Of a stretch of 64,000 nucleotides of DNA, positions 54,240 to 64,000 are shown piece by piece. Positions within the stretch are counted from its first letter, which is position 1, and every line of letters starts with the position of its first letter. Under the pieces are notes generated by a model. That model had not been told where the DNA came from and searched no databases. It worked only from the letters and a program-made list of their open reading frames with translations. Location: the NCBI GenBank assembly GCA_021737645.1, contig JAIPDO010000006.1, positions 38,032 to 102,031 of the forward strand, in the 5' to 3' direction. Origin of the DNA: Desulfarculaceae bacterium. Lineage in GTDB: Bacteria > Desulfobacterota > Desulfarculia > Desulfarculales > Desulfarculaceae. The position numbers and the translations under genes are program-made.

Positions 54240-54764
54240 ATGGCCAACCGGGCGGAGAAGGTGTTCGACGGCTTGGTGACGGCTGGAGCCGCGGCAGCGG
54301 GCCTTATATTTCTGTTCATGATGGTGGCGGTGTGCGTGGATGTGGTCATGCGCTACTGGTTCCAAAGCCCCATGGGCTGGGTGGTGGAGGTGTGCGAGTA
54401 CCTGCTGCTCTACGTCACCTTCCTGGGGGCGGCCTGGCTGCTGCGCAAACACGGCCATGTCCGGGTGGACCTGATCTACTTTTATTTGAGCGATCGCTCC
54501 ATCGCCCGCCTGAAGTTCATCACCGCCATCGCGGGCACGGTGGCCTGCGCCATCCTGTTCATCATCGGCTGCCAGTCCACCATCGACGCCTTTATCCGGG
54601 GCAACCCCGAGATCAAGACCCTGAGCATCCCCAAATGGACCCTGCTCTGGGTGATCCCCTATGGCAGCCTCATGCTGGCCATTCAGTTCGCACGGCAGGT
54701 TTTGGAACACAGGCAACAGTACCGAGAACTCACCCAAGAACAAACTCCAAGCAAGGCGGCCTGA
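54240..54764 (+). CDS. dctQ: TRAP transporter small permease, DctQ type
   Basis: 174 aa with four hydrophobic segments. Family blocks: FMMVAVCVDVVMRYWF, then GWVVEVCEYLLLY and RKHGHVRVDLIY. It forms the membrane unit with DctM, whose gene starts 7 bases later. GGGAGG precedes the ATG. Confidence 0.9.
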   Translation: MANRAEKVFDGLVTAGAAAAGLIFLFMMVAVCVDVVMRYWFQSPMGWVVEVCEYLLLYVTFLGAAWLLRKHGHVRVDLIYFYLSDRSIARLKFITAIAGTVACAILFIIGCQSTIDAFIRGNPEIKTLSIPKWTLLWVIPYGSLMLAIQFARQVLEHRQQYRELTQEQTPSKAA

Positions 54765-54771
54765 GGTAAAT

Positions 54772-56085
54772 ATGGACTGGTGGTGGACTCTGGCCCTGAT
54801 TTTGGGCGGGCTGTTGGCGATTTTGGCCACCGGTCTGCCGGTGGCGTTCAGCTTTCTGGTGATCAACCTGATAGGGGCCTACTGCCTGTGGGGCGGCCTG
54901 TCCGGGCTGGAGCAGCTGGTGGACAGCATCTACAGCTCGGTGACCATGTTCTCCCTTTTGCCCGTGGCCCTGTTTGTGCTCATGGGCGAGCTGCTGCTGC
55001 ACTCCAAACTGGCGCTCAAGGCCATCGACATCGTGGACTCCTGGCTGGGGCGCTTGCCCGGCAGGCTCAGCCTGGTCACCCTGGGGGCGGGCACCATGTT
55101 CTCCTGCCTCAGCGGCTCCAGTATGGGCACCACGGCCATGCTGGGCTCCATCATGATCCCGGAGATGGAGCGCCGGGGCTACAGGCCGGCAATCAGCATC
55201 GGATCGTGCATGAGCGGCGGCTTGGCCATGATCATTCCCCCCAGCGCCCTGGCGGTGATTCTGGCCTCCATCGCCCAGGTGTCGGTGGGCAAGGTCCTGG
55301 TGGGCGGGCTTTTGCCCGGGCTGCTTTTGGCCGGGCTCTACGTGCTCTACATAGTGGGGCGATGTTATCTTAACCCCAGCATCGCCCCCGCCTATCAGCC
55401 CGAGCCCATTCCCCTGCGCCACAAGCTGGCCGTGTCCTTCAAGTACCTGCTGCCCATGTCCGGGGTGGTGTTCGTGGTGGTGGGGCTCATCTTCCTGGGG
55501 GTGGCCACGCCCACCGAGTCGGCGGCCATGGGGGCCATGTCGGTGGTGATCCTCTGCGCGGCCTACCGCCGCCTTACCTACGAGGTCATCAAAAAATCGT
55601 TGGTGGGCACTCTCAAGATCGCGGTGATGATGTTCGCCATCCTCACCGGTTCCCTGGCCTTCAGCCAGCTTCTGGCCTACACCGGGGCCACCTCGGGCTT
55701 GGTGGAGTTCGTCTCCGGCCTGCCCCTGCATCCCATTTTCCTGATGATCGCCATGCAACTGGTGCTGTTGGTGCTGGGCACCTTCATGGAGCAGATTTCC
55801 ATCATGATGATCACCCTGCCCATCTTCATGCCTCTGGTGAAGGCCCTGGGCATCAACGAGGTGCTGTTCGTGATCATCATGCTGGTCAACCTGGAGGTGG
55901 CCATGAAGACGCCGCCCTTCGGGTTCCTTTTGTTCGTCATGCGGGGGGTGGCCCCGGAAAAGGTCTCCATGGGGGACATCATCCGCTCCACCATCCCCTT
56001 CGTGATCATAGACGTGATCGCCATCGCCCTGATGATGGCCTTCCCGATCATCGTTTTGCTGCTGCCGGAGCACATCATGCACTGA
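54772..56085 (+). CDS. dctM: TRAP transporter large permease, DctM type
   Basis: 437 aa, about 12 hydrophobic segments. Typical DctM blocks: GLPVAFSFLVINLIG, PLFVLMGELLLHS-like ALFVLMGELLLHSKLA, SGSSMGTTAMLGSIMIPEM, PPSALAVILASIAQVSVG, ATPTESAAMGAM and TPPFGFLLFVMRGVAP. ATG 54772 follows GAGGTAAAT; longer frames overlap dctQ and are not credible. Confidence 0.93.
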   Translation: MDWWWTLALILGGLLAILATGLPVAFSFLVINLIGAYCLWGGLSGLEQLVDSIYSSVTMFSLLPVALFVLMGELLLHSKLALKAIDIVDSWLGRLPGRLSLVTLGAGTMFSCLSGSSMGTTAMLGSIMIPEMERRGYRPAISIGSCMSGGLAMIIPPSALAVILASIAQVSVGKVLVGGLLPGLLLAGLYVLYIVGRCYLNPSIAPAYQPEPIPLRHKLAVSFKYLLPMSGVVFVVVGLIFLGVATPTESAAMGAMSVVILCAAYRRLTYEVIKKSLVGTLKIAVMMFAILTGSLAFSQLLAYTGATSGLVEFVSGLPLHPIFLMIAMQLVLLVLGTFMEQISIMMITLPIFMPLVKALGINEVLFVIIMLVNLEVAMKTPPFGFLLFVMRGVAPEKVSMGDIIRSTIPFVIIDVIAIALMMAFPIIVLLLPEHIMH

Positions 56086-56128
56086 ACCCGGCCTGGATTA
56101 ATCAACTCGCCTCAGTGGAGTAGAGCAC

Positions 56129-57676
56129 ATGAATATGGGAGACATGCTTCGCAGGACCGCGGGCAGGGTGCCCGACAAGCCCGCGCTGATAATGGGGGGG
56201 GATTCCCTGACCTACGGCGAGCTGAACCGCCGGGTCAACCGGCTGGCCAACGCCTTGATGGGCCAGGGGCTAACAAAGGGCGACCGGGTGGCGGTGCTCA
56301 CCAACAACTGCATCGAGTTCTTCGAGATATATTTGGCCCTGTGCAAGTCCGGCGGGGTGCTGGTGCCCATAAACAACCTGCTGCGCCTGGGCGAGTTGAA
56401 CCAGATCATGGCCTATATGAAGCCGCGCTTCATTGTCTACCACAAGGATTTTCAAGAGCTGGTCATGGAGGTGATGCAGGGCCACGAGTCCTTGGAGGGC
56501 GCCATCTGCCTGGGCGGCGAGCCCGTGCCGGGGCATTTGGAGTACGAGGCCCTCATGGACCGGGGCAGCGAGGCCGAGCCAGGGGTGGAAATCAAGGGTG
56601 ATGACCTGATGAGCATCTTCCTTACCTCCGGCACCACCGGCAGGCCCAAGGGAGCGCTCAGGACCCACCACCACAACTGCCTCAACGCCCTGAGCGCGGC
56701 CATAGAGGTGGGGCTGGGGCCCGACGACCGGGTGTTGCTCTTGTTCCCCTTCTACCACGTCACCTTTGAGGATCGCTTCTGCCACCTGATGATGGGCAAC
56801 ACCTTTGTGCTGCGCCGGGAAGGCAGCTTCGATCCGGCCCAGGTGTTGGACCTGTTGTCCACGCACCGCATAACCATCTGTCAGTTCGTGCCCACCATGG
56901 TCAGCAGCATGCTGGAGAACAAGGACATCGAGGCCTACGACCTCAGCGCCCTGCGCCTTATCCTCTACGCCGCCGCGCCCATGCCGGTGGAGCTGCTCAA
57001 GAAAGCCATGGGCCGCTTCAAGTGCGGTTTCATGCAGTTCTACGGGCAGACCGAGACCGGCCCCATGACCACCATCCTCAGGCCCGAGGACCACATCCTG
57101 GAGGGAGCGCCCCATGAGGTGGAGCGCCTGGCCTCCTGTGGGCGGCCGGTGCCCAACTTCGACGCCATGGTGGTGGACGAAACCGGACAGGAGGTGGCGC
57201 CGGGCCAGGTGGGTGAGTTGGTGGTGCGTAGCGAGTCCGCGGTGAGCGGCTACTGGGAGTTGCCCGAGGAGAGCGAGGCCACTATGAGGGACGGCTGGCT
57301 GCACACCGGCGACTTCGCCCGCACCGATGACGAGGGTTTCATCTTCATCGTGGACCGCAAGGGCGACATGATCATCAGCGGCGGCAAGAACATCTATCCC
57401 CGGGAGATCGAGGAGGTGCTCTACCAGCACCCCGAGGTGCGCGAAGCCATGGTCATCGGGGTGCCCGATCCCCACTGGGGCGAGTCGGTCAAGGCTATCG
57501 TGGTGCTCAATAACGGGGTCAAAGTGGAGGCCCAGGAGATAATCGACCACTGCAAGCAGAACCTGGCCTCCTACAAAAAGCCCAAGACCGTGGAATTTTG
57601 GGACTCGCTTCCCAAAAGCCCCACGGGTAAGCTGTTAAAAAGAGTGGTGCGCGACAAATTCCTCCAGTCCAACTAG
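56129..57676 (+). CDS. AMP-forming acyl-CoA synthetase
   Basis: 515-aa ligase. Motifs: LTSGTTGRPKGAL, FYGQTETGP, HTGDFARTDDEGF, DRKGDMIISGGKNIYP and the C-terminal SPTGKLLKRVVRD with the catalytic lysine. It follows the TRAP operon by 43 bases and precedes a thioesterase, so it probably activates the imported acid. It is the third such ligase in the window and differs from the other two in sequence. Confidence 0.9.
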   Translation: MNMGDMLRRTAGRVPDKPALIMGGDSLTYGELNRRVNRLANALMGQGLTKGDRVAVLTNNCIEFFEIYLALCKSGGVLVPINNLLRLGELNQIMAYMKPRFIVYHKDFQELVMEVMQGHESLEGAICLGGEPVPGHLEYEALMDRGSEAEPGVEIKGDDLMSIFLTSGTTGRPKGALRTHHHNCLNALSAAIEVGLGPDDRVLLLFPFYHVTFEDRFCHLMMGNTFVLRREGSFDPAQVLDLLSTHRITICQFVPTMVSSMLENKDIEAYDLSALRLILYAAAPMPVELLKKAMGRFKCGFMQFYGQTETGPMTTILRPEDHILEGAPHEVERLASCGRPVPNFDAMVVDETGQEVAPGQVGELVVRSESAVSGYWELPEESEATMRDGWLHTGDFARTDDEGFIFIVDRKGDMIISGGKNIYPREIEEVLYQHPEVREAMVIGVPDPHWGESVKAIVVLNNGVKVEAQEIIDHCKQNLASYKKPKTVEFWDSLPKSPTGKLLKRVVRDKFLQSN

Positions 57677-57721
57677 GCCGACCCCTTCGGCCGGGGCCGG
57701 AGGCAGCCTGGGAGTGGATGA

Positions 57722-58144
57722 ATGTTGGTGAACAGCGTGGAGCGCCAAATCATGTGGGGGGACCTGGACTCCCTGGGCATCGTGTTCTATCCCCGCTTCT
57801 ACGAGTGGATCGACGCCTCGGGCCATCTGTTTTTCGAGGCCCTGGGCTTCAACCTGGGGCGCATGTGGCAGGAGCGGAACATCTGCTTCGGCCTGGTGGA
57901 CACCTCATCGCAATATCTCTCTTCCGGCCGCTACCACCAACAGATACGCATCGACACCAGCGTATCCGAGCTGACCGCCAAGACCGTGACCCTGGACAAC
58001 CAGATCATCGACGCGGCCTCGGGCCAGGTGATGGTGCGTGGCCAGGAAAAGCGCATCTGCCTGGACGTTAGCGACCCGGCCCGCTTCCACGCCCGCGACA
58101 TCCCCGCCGACGTGTACCAGGCCCTGGAACAGAGCACCCGCTGA
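57722..58144 (+). CDS. Acyl-CoA thioesterase, 4HBT family
   Basis: 140-aa hotdog-fold thioesterase. The 4-hydroxybenzoyl-CoA thioesterase hallmark is present as WGDLDSLGIVFYPRFYEWID, in which the first Asp is the catalytic type. It hydrolyses an acyl-CoA, opposing the ligase just upstream; such pairs can balance CoA during degradation of aromatic or short acids. Confidence 0.87.
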   Translation: MLVNSVERQIMWGDLDSLGIVFYPRFYEWIDASGHLFFEALGFNLGRMWQERNICFGLVDTSSQYLSSGRYHQQIRIDTSVSELTAKTVTLDNQIIDAASGQVMVRGQEKRICLDVSDPARFHARDIPADVYQALEQSTR

Positions 58145-58330
58145 TTCTTTGCCTGTATGCCGTCTCGGCCTCTCCGAAAAATACGGCGATTCTCAACAGG
58201 GCCAATTTATTGGCTTTGGCGGTATCTTCCCTGGCCGGTTAGGGCCGGTTTTGGGTTATGATTATGACCGCGGCCAATGGCCGGACCAGGGTTCGGCTCA
58301 ATGTGAATATCAATTAAAGGAGAACCGTCG

Positions 58331-58723
58331 ATGTTGAAGCCAGCCAAGGACAGCCTTGATATGGGCGTGGTGGTCAGCGACATAGAAGCCAGCCTGGCTT
58401 TTTACCGCGACACCCTGGGCCTAACCTACGTGGGCACCAATGACGTGGGTTTCGGAACCCTGCACCGGCTTCGCTTCGGCACCAGCGACTTCAAGCTGAT
58501 CGATCCGGCCAAGCCGGCCCCCGCCGGTCCCAAGGGCCTGACCGCGAGCCTGGGGCTGCGCTATGTAACTTTCGTCATCACCAACCTGGACGAGGTTTGC
58601 GAAAAACTGGTTTCCCAGGGCGTAACCTACGAGATCGAGCCTGTTGAGATTCGCCCAGGGGTGCGCATCGCCATGGTCCACGACCCCGACGGCAACGTGG
58701 TGGAGTTCGTCCAACTGGTTTGA
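58331..58723 (+). CDS. VOC (glyoxalase) superfamily protein
   Basis: 130-aa single-domain VOC protein (LDMGVVVSDIEASLAFYRD, FKLIDPAKPAP, LRYVTFVITNLDEVCEKL, VHDPDGNVVEFVQL). The first usual His ligand is replaced (D-M-G), so metal use is uncertain. AAAGGAG precedes the ATG. It lies 28 bases before a Na+/solute symporter. The 186 bases upstream show nothing beyond short GC dyads. Confidence 0.82.
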   Translation: MLKPAKDSLDMGVVVSDIEASLAFYRDTLGLTYVGTNDVGFGTLHRLRFGTSDFKLIDPAKPAPAGPKGLTASLGLRYVTFVITNLDEVCEKLVSQGVTYEIEPVEIRPGVRIAMVHDPDGNVVEFVQLV

Positions 58724-58751
58724 TCCCTATTCCCCGCTAAGGACGATGTGA

Positions 58752-60125
58752 ATGACGCTTATAGATCATCTGATCCTTGGGGCCAGCCTGCTGGCCGTGC
58801 TGGTGGTGGGCCTGTGGGCTGGTCGCGGCGTGACCAAGCTGGAACATTTTTCCGTTGCCGGGCGGCAGTTCGGCTCCTGGGTCATCTTCGCCACCTTGTC
58901 GGCCTCGTTCATCGGCGGCGGCTTCACCATGGGCAACGCCGAAAAGGTGTTCCTGGTGGGCGTGGTCAACATCTTCGCCCTGTGGGGTTTCAGCCTTAAG
59001 GAACTGTTGGTGGCCACGGTCATCGCGCCGCGCATGCATAAATTTCCCGAGGCCATCAGCGTGGGCGGCATCATGGGCCACGCCTACGGCAAGCCGGGCC
59101 AAATGGTCACCGGCGTGTTCGGGGTGATGCTCTGCGCCGGGATCATGGGGGCCCAGGTGGGGGCCATGGGCTACGTGTTCAACCTGTTTTTGGGCGTGGA
59201 CTACCTGGTGGGCATCCTGATCGGTTGCAGCATCGCCATCGCCTACTCCACGGTGGGCGGCATGCGGGCGGTGGTGTTCACCGACATCCTGCAGTTCATT
59301 GTCTTGGGGGTGGGTATACCCCTCACCCTGATTCTGGGCCTGGACATGGCCGGGGGGTGGCGGGCCGTGGCCGACGCGGTCCCGGCGGACCACCTGACCC
59401 TGCTGGGCACCATGGGCCCCTGGGCCTTTATATCGCTGTTCCTCACCTTCCTGCTGGGCGAGACCCTGGTGCCGCCCTATGTGCAGCGCCTGATGATCGG
59501 CCGCTCGGCTGGTCACACCGCCCGGGGCACCCTGTGGAGCGGTTTGTTCTCCATCCCCTTTTTCGCCATCTCCGGCGGCATCGGCCTGGTGGCCCTGTCC
59601 CTGGCCCCCAATCTGGACCCCAACCTGGCCATGCCCTACCTGGTGCAGCAGGCTCTGCCGATTGGGCTCCGAGGCCTGGTGGTGGCCGGAATCATCGCGG
59701 TGGTCATGTCTTCGGCGGACTCGTTCCTCAACGGCGCGGCGGTGTGCTTGACCAGCGACGTGGTGCTCCCGGCCATGCGCCGTCCCCTCGGTGAACGGGC
59801 CCAGCTAATCCTGGCCAAGTCGGCCAACCTGCTCACCGGCATCCTGGCCATCATCTTCGCCATAAGCATCAAGAGCGTGTTGGGCATTCTGCTCTACGCT
59901 TACAACTTCTGGGCTCCGGTGATCCTGCCGCCCCTGGTGGCCGCCTTTTTCGGGGTGCGGGCCAGCGGCACGGTTTTTCTGGCCGCCGCCGCCGCCGGTC
60001 TTGGAGCCACGGTTTTTTGGAACGTGGGCCTGGGCGCGCCCGCCGGAGTGGACGGCCTGATCATCGGCGTGGGATGCAACGCCCTGGTGTTTCTGTTGGG
60101 TATGGCCTTTAGCCGCGCCAGGTAG
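58752..60125 (+). CDS. Sodium:solute symporter family protein
   Basis: 457-aa SSSF transporter with about 12-13 membrane helices. Blocks: AGRGVTKLEHFSVAGRQFGSW, ATLSASFIGGGFTMGNAEK, YSTVGGMRAVVFTDILQF (the core SSS motif), PPYVQRLMIGRSA and SSADSFLNGAAVCLTSDV. Couples Na+ entry to uptake of a carboxylate or similar solute. It gives the region a second secondary importer besides TRAP. Confidence 0.9.
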   Translation: MTLIDHLILGASLLAVLVVGLWAGRGVTKLEHFSVAGRQFGSWVIFATLSASFIGGGFTMGNAEKVFLVGVVNIFALWGFSLKELLVATVIAPRMHKFPEAISVGGIMGHAYGKPGQMVTGVFGVMLCAGIMGAQVGAMGYVFNLFLGVDYLVGILIGCSIAIAYSTVGGMRAVVFTDILQFIVLGVGIPLTLILGLDMAGGWRAVADAVPADHLTLLGTMGPWAFISLFLTFLLGETLVPPYVQRLMIGRSAGHTARGTLWSGLFSIPFFAISGGIGLVALSLAPNLDPNLAMPYLVQQALPIGLRGLVVAGIIAVVMSSADSFLNGAAVCLTSDVVLPAMRRPLGERAQLILAKSANLLTGILAIIFAISIKSVLGILLYAYNFWAPVILPPLVAAFFGVRASGTVFLAAAAAGLGATVFWNVGLGAPAGVDGLIIGVGCNALVFLLGMAFSRAR

Positions 60126-60141
60126 AGGGCATAGTCCATGC

Positions 60142-60753
60142 TCAGGATAAGCCGGCCATTTGGCGGTCGTGCAGGCGCGACAGGCAGGCCAGGGCCAACA
60201 GAGATCCCAGCAGGCACAAGGCCATGTCGCTTTGGGTGTCCCACACATAGCCCTGGGTGCCCAGGAAGTCCTCGGCCGCGGTTCCGGTCAACACCGCCGT
60301 CCACCACTCGATAAGCTCGTAAAAGGCGCTGATGGCCAGACACACGCACACCACCAGAAAGCCCAACCAGACTCGCTGGGTAACCACCCGGTTACGGATT
60401 AGAATCTCTCGGGTCACCATGGCCGGAATGAAGCCTTGGGCCAGGTGCCCCACTTTGTCGTAGTTGTTGCGCCCCAGGTCAAAGGCCTGGCTCAGCCAGT
60501 CGAACAGGGGCACGCGAGCGTAGGTATAGTGCCCTCCGACCAGCAAGATGATGGCGTGAATCCAGATGAGCAGATAGACCAGGCGGGTGAGACGGAAACG
60601 GCGGTAGGTGAGGGACAGGGCGGCCAGGCCCATGAGCGCCGGGAGCACCTCCAGCAGCCAGGTGAAGCGGTCATAGGGTCTGATACCCGACCAGATGAGC
60701 AAGGCCAGGAAACTGAGCAGGTAAAACAGGTTCAGCTTGTCGGTCTTGTCCAT
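60142..60753 (-). CDS. DUF2238/YjdF-like membrane protein
   Basis: 203 aa with about six hydrophobic segments. The conserved core NNYDKVGHLAQGFIPAMVTREILIR followed by SAFYELIEWWTA and GTQGYVWDTQSDMALCLLG matches the DUF2238 (YjdF) family of unknown function. ATG 60753 is chosen over GTG one codon earlier. Convergent with the symporter gene. Confidence 0.82.
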   Translation of the reverse strand: MDKTDKLNLFYLLSFLALLIWSGIRPYDRFTWLLEVLPALMGLAALSLTYRRFRLTRLVYLLIWIHAIILLVGGHYTYARVPLFDWLSQAFDLGRNNYDKVGHLAQGFIPAMVTREILIRNRVVTQRVWLGFLVVCVCLAISAFYELIEWWTAVLTGTAAEDFLGTQGYVWDTQSDMALCLLGSLLALACLSRLHDRQMAGLS

Positions 60754-61142
60754 CACCCCTCGCTTGTTTGTCGGCCGGTTCGATTGAAAGCCCTATGATG
60801 CCAAAAAGGCTGGCCCAGGGGAAGGGTGGGCGGTCGGCAACGCTTCTGCGGCCCTGTTGCCGGCAACCAGTCGTGGCCAATTTCACGGGCCGGGAAGCAT
60901 ATTCGTCATTGCGCGGGAGACTTGAGGTTGCCAAGGACGGAGAAGCGAAAGAGCTAAAATGATCCATCGCGAGGCTTGTTTGTCATATAATTAGGAATGA
61001 ATAGCGGAATAACCAATCTAGCTGAAGCTGATGTGCGATCTGTTTTATAGATATCAACAATGGCAGCAGGGTTGGACTAGTAAAAAATATGGAGGATAAA
61101 TTACTATAATTTTTCAAGCTTAACTGGAGAAGGGGTCGCATA
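60754..61142. other. Divergent intergenic region before the sensor kinase
   Basis: 389 bases, turning AT-rich after 60960. A 12-bp perfect palindrome GTTGCCGGCAAC lies at 60856-60867. TATAAT-like boxes at 60986-60991 and 61105-61110 lack good -35 partners. No gene is seen. Confidence 0.5.
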
Positions 61143-62555
61143 ATGACGCAAGTTTCCAATGAACCGGATCGTTCGATATACGGCGAATTCCTCCTCACCG
61201 AGCTTATAGATGTTGATCAGTTGCAAACGCTCATGGAGAAATTTACCGCTGCCACTGGTACCGCCACGGCTCTGCTCGATCTTAAAGGAAACATTCACGT
61301 AGCCAGTGGCTGGCAGGATATATGCACCCAATTTCACAGGGTTCACCCAGAGAGTTGCAAGCGTTGCCAGGAGTCGGATGTGGCGCTGGCCAACGATCTG
61401 GAAAAAGGTGGCAAGTATAATATTTATCGTTGTCTGAACGGCATGGTGGATGTGGCTATACCAGTCCACGTCCAAGGCTATCATTTTGCCAATCTCTTCG
61501 CCGGCCAGTTCTTATCCGAAAAACCGGACATTGAATTTTTTCGTCGGCAAGCCCTTGAATACGGTTTTGATGAAGGCGGATACCTTCGAGCACTTTCGAA
61601 GGTCCCTATATTAAAGGAGGAAGAAGTAAAACTGAAATTGGAATACTTATCAGCCCTTGCTACATTCCTTGCCGGTGCTGGGCTGGATAAAATGAAGCTT
61701 AATAAAATTATGCATGAGTTGGAAGATCGGGTTGAGGAACGCACCCGGGATTTGAAAGAAGCCCAGCGCGAAGCCTTGCACATGATGGAGGTTGCTCAAG
61801 ATGCGCGCCAACGGGCCGAACAGCTCAATGCAACCCTGAAAGGGACCATGGCCGAACTCGAGCGTTCCAATAAAGAGTTACAACAATTCGCCTATGTGGC
61901 CAGCCACGACCTGCAGGAGCCCTTGCGCATGGTCAGTTCCTATGTGCAGCTTTTGCAGCGGCGCTATCAGAGCAAGTTGGACGAGGAGGCCAATGAGTTC
62001 ATTGCCTTCGCGGTGGACGGGGCCGAACGCATGCAGCAGCTCATACAGGATCTGCTGGCCTTTTCCAGGGTTACCACTCACGGCAAACCTCTGGAGCCCA
62101 CCGAAAGCGGTCTGGTCCTAGACACTGCCCTTAAGAACCTGGAGGCTCTGTTACAAGAGAGCCAAGCCGAGGTGGTGCGCGGCGAGATGCCGACGGTAAT
62201 GGCCGACCCAGGGCAACTTCTCCAGGTGTTGCAAAATCTGATACAAAACGCAGTTAAGTTTCACGGGGAAAAGCCTCCACGGGTGGAGGTCCGGGCCGAG
62301 CCGGACGATGGCCAATGGGTCTTTGCGGTCAAGGACAACGGGGTGGGCATAGAACCGCGATATTTTGAGCGCATATTCATCATCTACCAGCGCCTGCACA
62401 GTAAAACCCAATATGGTGGGACCGGCATCGGGCTGGCAATAGTTCAAAAGATCGTGGAACGCCATGGGGGGAGGGTATGGGTGGAATCCATTCCGGGAAA
62501 AGGCTCCACCTTCTATTTCACCCTATCCAATGGGAGGACAAGCGATGGCGTCTGA
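61143..62555 (+). CDS. PocR-domain histidine kinase
   Basis: 470-aa sensor kinase without membrane segments. Residues ~15-180 are a PocR ligand domain (C72xxC75 in [10 protein letters not shown]97 in [15 protein letters not shown]). A coiled coil (~185-245) leads to the H-box [16 protein letters not shown] with His255, then N-box [26 protein letters not shown], and [14 protein letters not shown]. The H-box style is that of Cph1/phytochrome-like kinases. The first ~750 bases are distinctly poorer in GC than the kinase half. Overlaps the next gene by 11 bases. Confidence 0.9.
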   Translation: MTQVSNEPDRSIYGEFLLTELIDVDQLQTLMEKFTAATGTATALLDLKGNIHVASGWQDICTQFHRVHPESCKRCQESDVALANDLEKGGKYNIYRCLNGMVDVAIPVHVQGYHFANLFAGQFLSEKPDIEFFRRQALEYGFDEGGYLRALSKVPILKEEEVKLKLEYLSALATFLAGAGLDKMKLNKIMHELEDRVEERTRDLKEAQREALHMMEVAQDARQRAEQLNATLKGTMAELERSNKELQQFAYVASHDLQEPLRMVSSYVQLLQRRYQSKLDEEANEFIAFAVDGAERMQQLIQDLLAFSRVTTHGKPLEPTESGLVLDTALKNLEALLQESQAEVVRGEMPTVMADPGQLLQVLQNLIQNAVKFHGEKPPRVEVRAEPDDGQWVFAVKDNGVGIEPRYFERIFIIYQRLHSKTQYGGTGIGLAIVQKIVERHGGRVWVESIPGKGSTFYFTLSNGRTSDGV

Positions 62556-62991
62556 TGGCGGAATACCCGTAAAAATACTGTTGGTGGAGGACAATCCCGG
62601 CGACGCTCGTTTGGCCCAGGAGGCTCTCAAGGATGCCAAGATGGCCAACGATTTTTTTTGGGTGGACGACGGGGTCAAAGCTTTGGAGTTTTTGCAACAC
62701 CAGGGGGAATACGCCGACTCCCCCCGGCCCGATGTGGTGCTGTTGGACCTAAACCTGCCGCGTATGGATGGACGCGAGGTCTTGGCCGCCATCAAGGCTG
62801 ATGATGGGCTCAAGAGCATCCCGGTGGTGGTGCTGACGATTAGCGATGCCGAAGAGGACATCCTCAAAAGCTACGACCTGCACGCCAATTGTTATATAAC
62901 CAAACCGCTGGCCCTGGACCGGTTCATGGATGTGGTCAAGCAGATCGAGGAGTTTTGGTTGACCATCGTGAAGCTGCCCCCCAAGGAGTAG
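62545..62991 (+). CDS. Single-domain response regulator (Rcp1-like)
   Basis: 148-aa receiver with no output domain. Acidic pocket E15-D16, phospho-acceptor Asp68 in [13 protein letters not shown], Thr in VVVLTIS and Lys in YITKPLA. The start ATG lies inside the kinase gene, with GGAGG upstream. Length and insertions resemble Rcp1-type regulators paired with phytochrome-like kinases. It likely relays to a downstream protein elsewhere. Confidence 0.92.
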   Translation: MASDGGIPVKILLVEDNPGDARLAQEALKDAKMANDFFWVDDGVKALEFLQHQGEYADSPRPDVVLLDLNLPRMDGREVLAAIKADDGLKSIPVVVLTISDAEEDILKSYDLHANCYITKPLALDRFMDVVKQIEEFWLTIVKLPPKE

Positions 62992-63030
62992 GCCCCGCCA
63001 AAAGGGGAAGAGCATTTCGCCGATGCCCTG

Positions 63031-63105
63031 GCCGCGGTCTTCAAGCAATGGACGCTAAAGACCGCGGCTTGGTCTTGGCCGTAATTAGCGGCCATAACGG
63101 CCAAG
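63031..63105. terminator. Two hairpins after the response regulator
   Basis: An 11-bp perfect stem GCCGCGGTCTT/AAGACCGCGGC (63031-63068), then CTTGGCCGT/ACGGCCAAG (63074-63105). No U-run follows. The sequence from 63106 to 63240 shows nothing else recognisable. Confidence 0.45.
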
Positions 63106-63240
63106 GCATAGCTGACTTGCACAAGCGCTTCGGCGCCACCTGATAAATCGTGGGTATGCCTTGGGATGATCTAAAAAGGGGCGGCTGGGAATATCTGGTA
63201 TTTGGGGCTTGTGGATGAAATCCGGCGTTGCGACACAAGT

Positions 63241-63276
63241 TAAAAAAAGAGGGGTTAGCCGCTTTGGCTAACCCTT
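63241..63276 (-). terminator. Terminator of the tRNA-Arg locus
   Basis: On the minus strand GGGTTAGCC-AAAGC-GGCTAACCC is followed by CTCTTTTTTT, directly after the CCA end of the tRNA fragment. This is a textbook rho-independent terminator. Confidence 0.88.
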
Positions 63277-63284
63277 TGATATCT

Positions 63285-63870
<586 letters not shown>

Positions 63871-64000
63871 GTAAGAAACAGGGCGTAGTCGAACTATTTC
63901 CCTGTTTCTCCTCCCCGAACCGCACGTGCGCCTCTCAGCGCATACGGCTCTCCGTCTAAGCATGGCCCATGGCCATGGCGACATCATGGTAGCGCGAGGT
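63871..64000 (-). mobile_element. Group II intron 3' end (domains V and VI)
   Basis: Domain V is at 63950-63917 on the minus strand: exactly 34 bases, beginning GAGCCGTATGCG, GAGA tetraloop-like tip, ending CGCACGTGCGGTTC, with the AGC triad and its complementary end. Domain VI follows: arms GAAACAGGG/CCCTGTTTC (63908-63900 and 63883-63875) enclosing TAGT-TCG-ACTA. The intron would end in TTAC at 63871, directly abutting the transposase coding sequence. The rest of the intron, including any reverse transcriptase, lies beyond the right edge. Confidence 0.82.

Overview
The window is GC-rich, densely coding DNA. It most resembles an anaerobic, acyl-CoA-degrading bacterium of the Desulfobacterota (old Deltaproteobacteria; the Desulfarculaceae are a plausible home). 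That placement is inference from gene content: four branched-chain-amino-acid-type (Liv) ABC transport systems, several AMP-forming acyl-CoA ligases, a split B12-dependent methylmalonyl-CoA mutase, FAD oxidase/CCG Fe-S modules, a TRAP transporter, and tandem-TetR, GntR-FCD, MarR and sigma-54 regulators. There is no rRNA. The only tRNA sequence is a 3' fragment near the right end.

Layout. (1) 1-8148, all minus strand: a tandem-TetR regulator, then enoyl-CoA hydratase, an Fe-S flavoprotein, an acyl-CoA ligase and Liv genes livK-livG-livF-livH (livH runs off the left edge). (2) 8149-14787, plus: a GntR/FCD regulator, two SDRs, methylmalonyl-CoA mutase large and small subunits, an epimerase-like protein and a ligase. 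(3) 14899-19616: a second Liv system with a LivM-LivG fusion. (4) 19643-24395: amidohydrolase, SCP2-type thiolase, its DUF35 partner, a TPP enzyme and an ABM-family protein. (5) 24573-32607: lipB, an AcoR-like sigma-54 activator, then a -24/-12 promoter and an acetoin/2-oxoacid dehydrogenase operon in which the only lipoyl domain lies on E3. (6) 32757-40558: a third Liv system, VOC protein, SDR, zinc dehydrogenase and lipA, closed by a strong bidirectional terminator. (7) 40631-43640: divergent D-malate/tartrate-type dehydrogenase and OYE-family reductase, then MarR. (8) 44070-52452: FAD oxidase / CCG Fe-S protein / FAD oxidase, ketopantoate-reductase-like protein, cobalamin-type radical SAM protein, acyl-CoA dehydrogenase and a small DUF2080-like ORF. 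(9) 53127-60125: TRAP transporter, ligase, thioesterase, VOC protein and Na+/solute symporter. (10) 60142-62991: membrane protein, PocR-domain histidine kinase and single-domain response regulator. (11) 63241-64000: tRNA-Arg(CCG) 3' fragment with its terminator, an IS3-type transposase pseudogene and the 3' end of a group II intron; this looks like the edge of an integrated element.

How it fits together. Most of the window reads as successive import-plus-activation-plus-beta-oxidation cassettes for organic acids. Each has its own regulator and uptake system. Products would feed acyl-CoA dehydrogenase, hydratase, SDR and thiolase chemistry and the methylmalonyl-CoA route. lipB and lipA flank the lipoate-dependent dehydrogenase operon, so that block carries its own cofactor synthesis. 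Actual substrates cannot be read from sequence.
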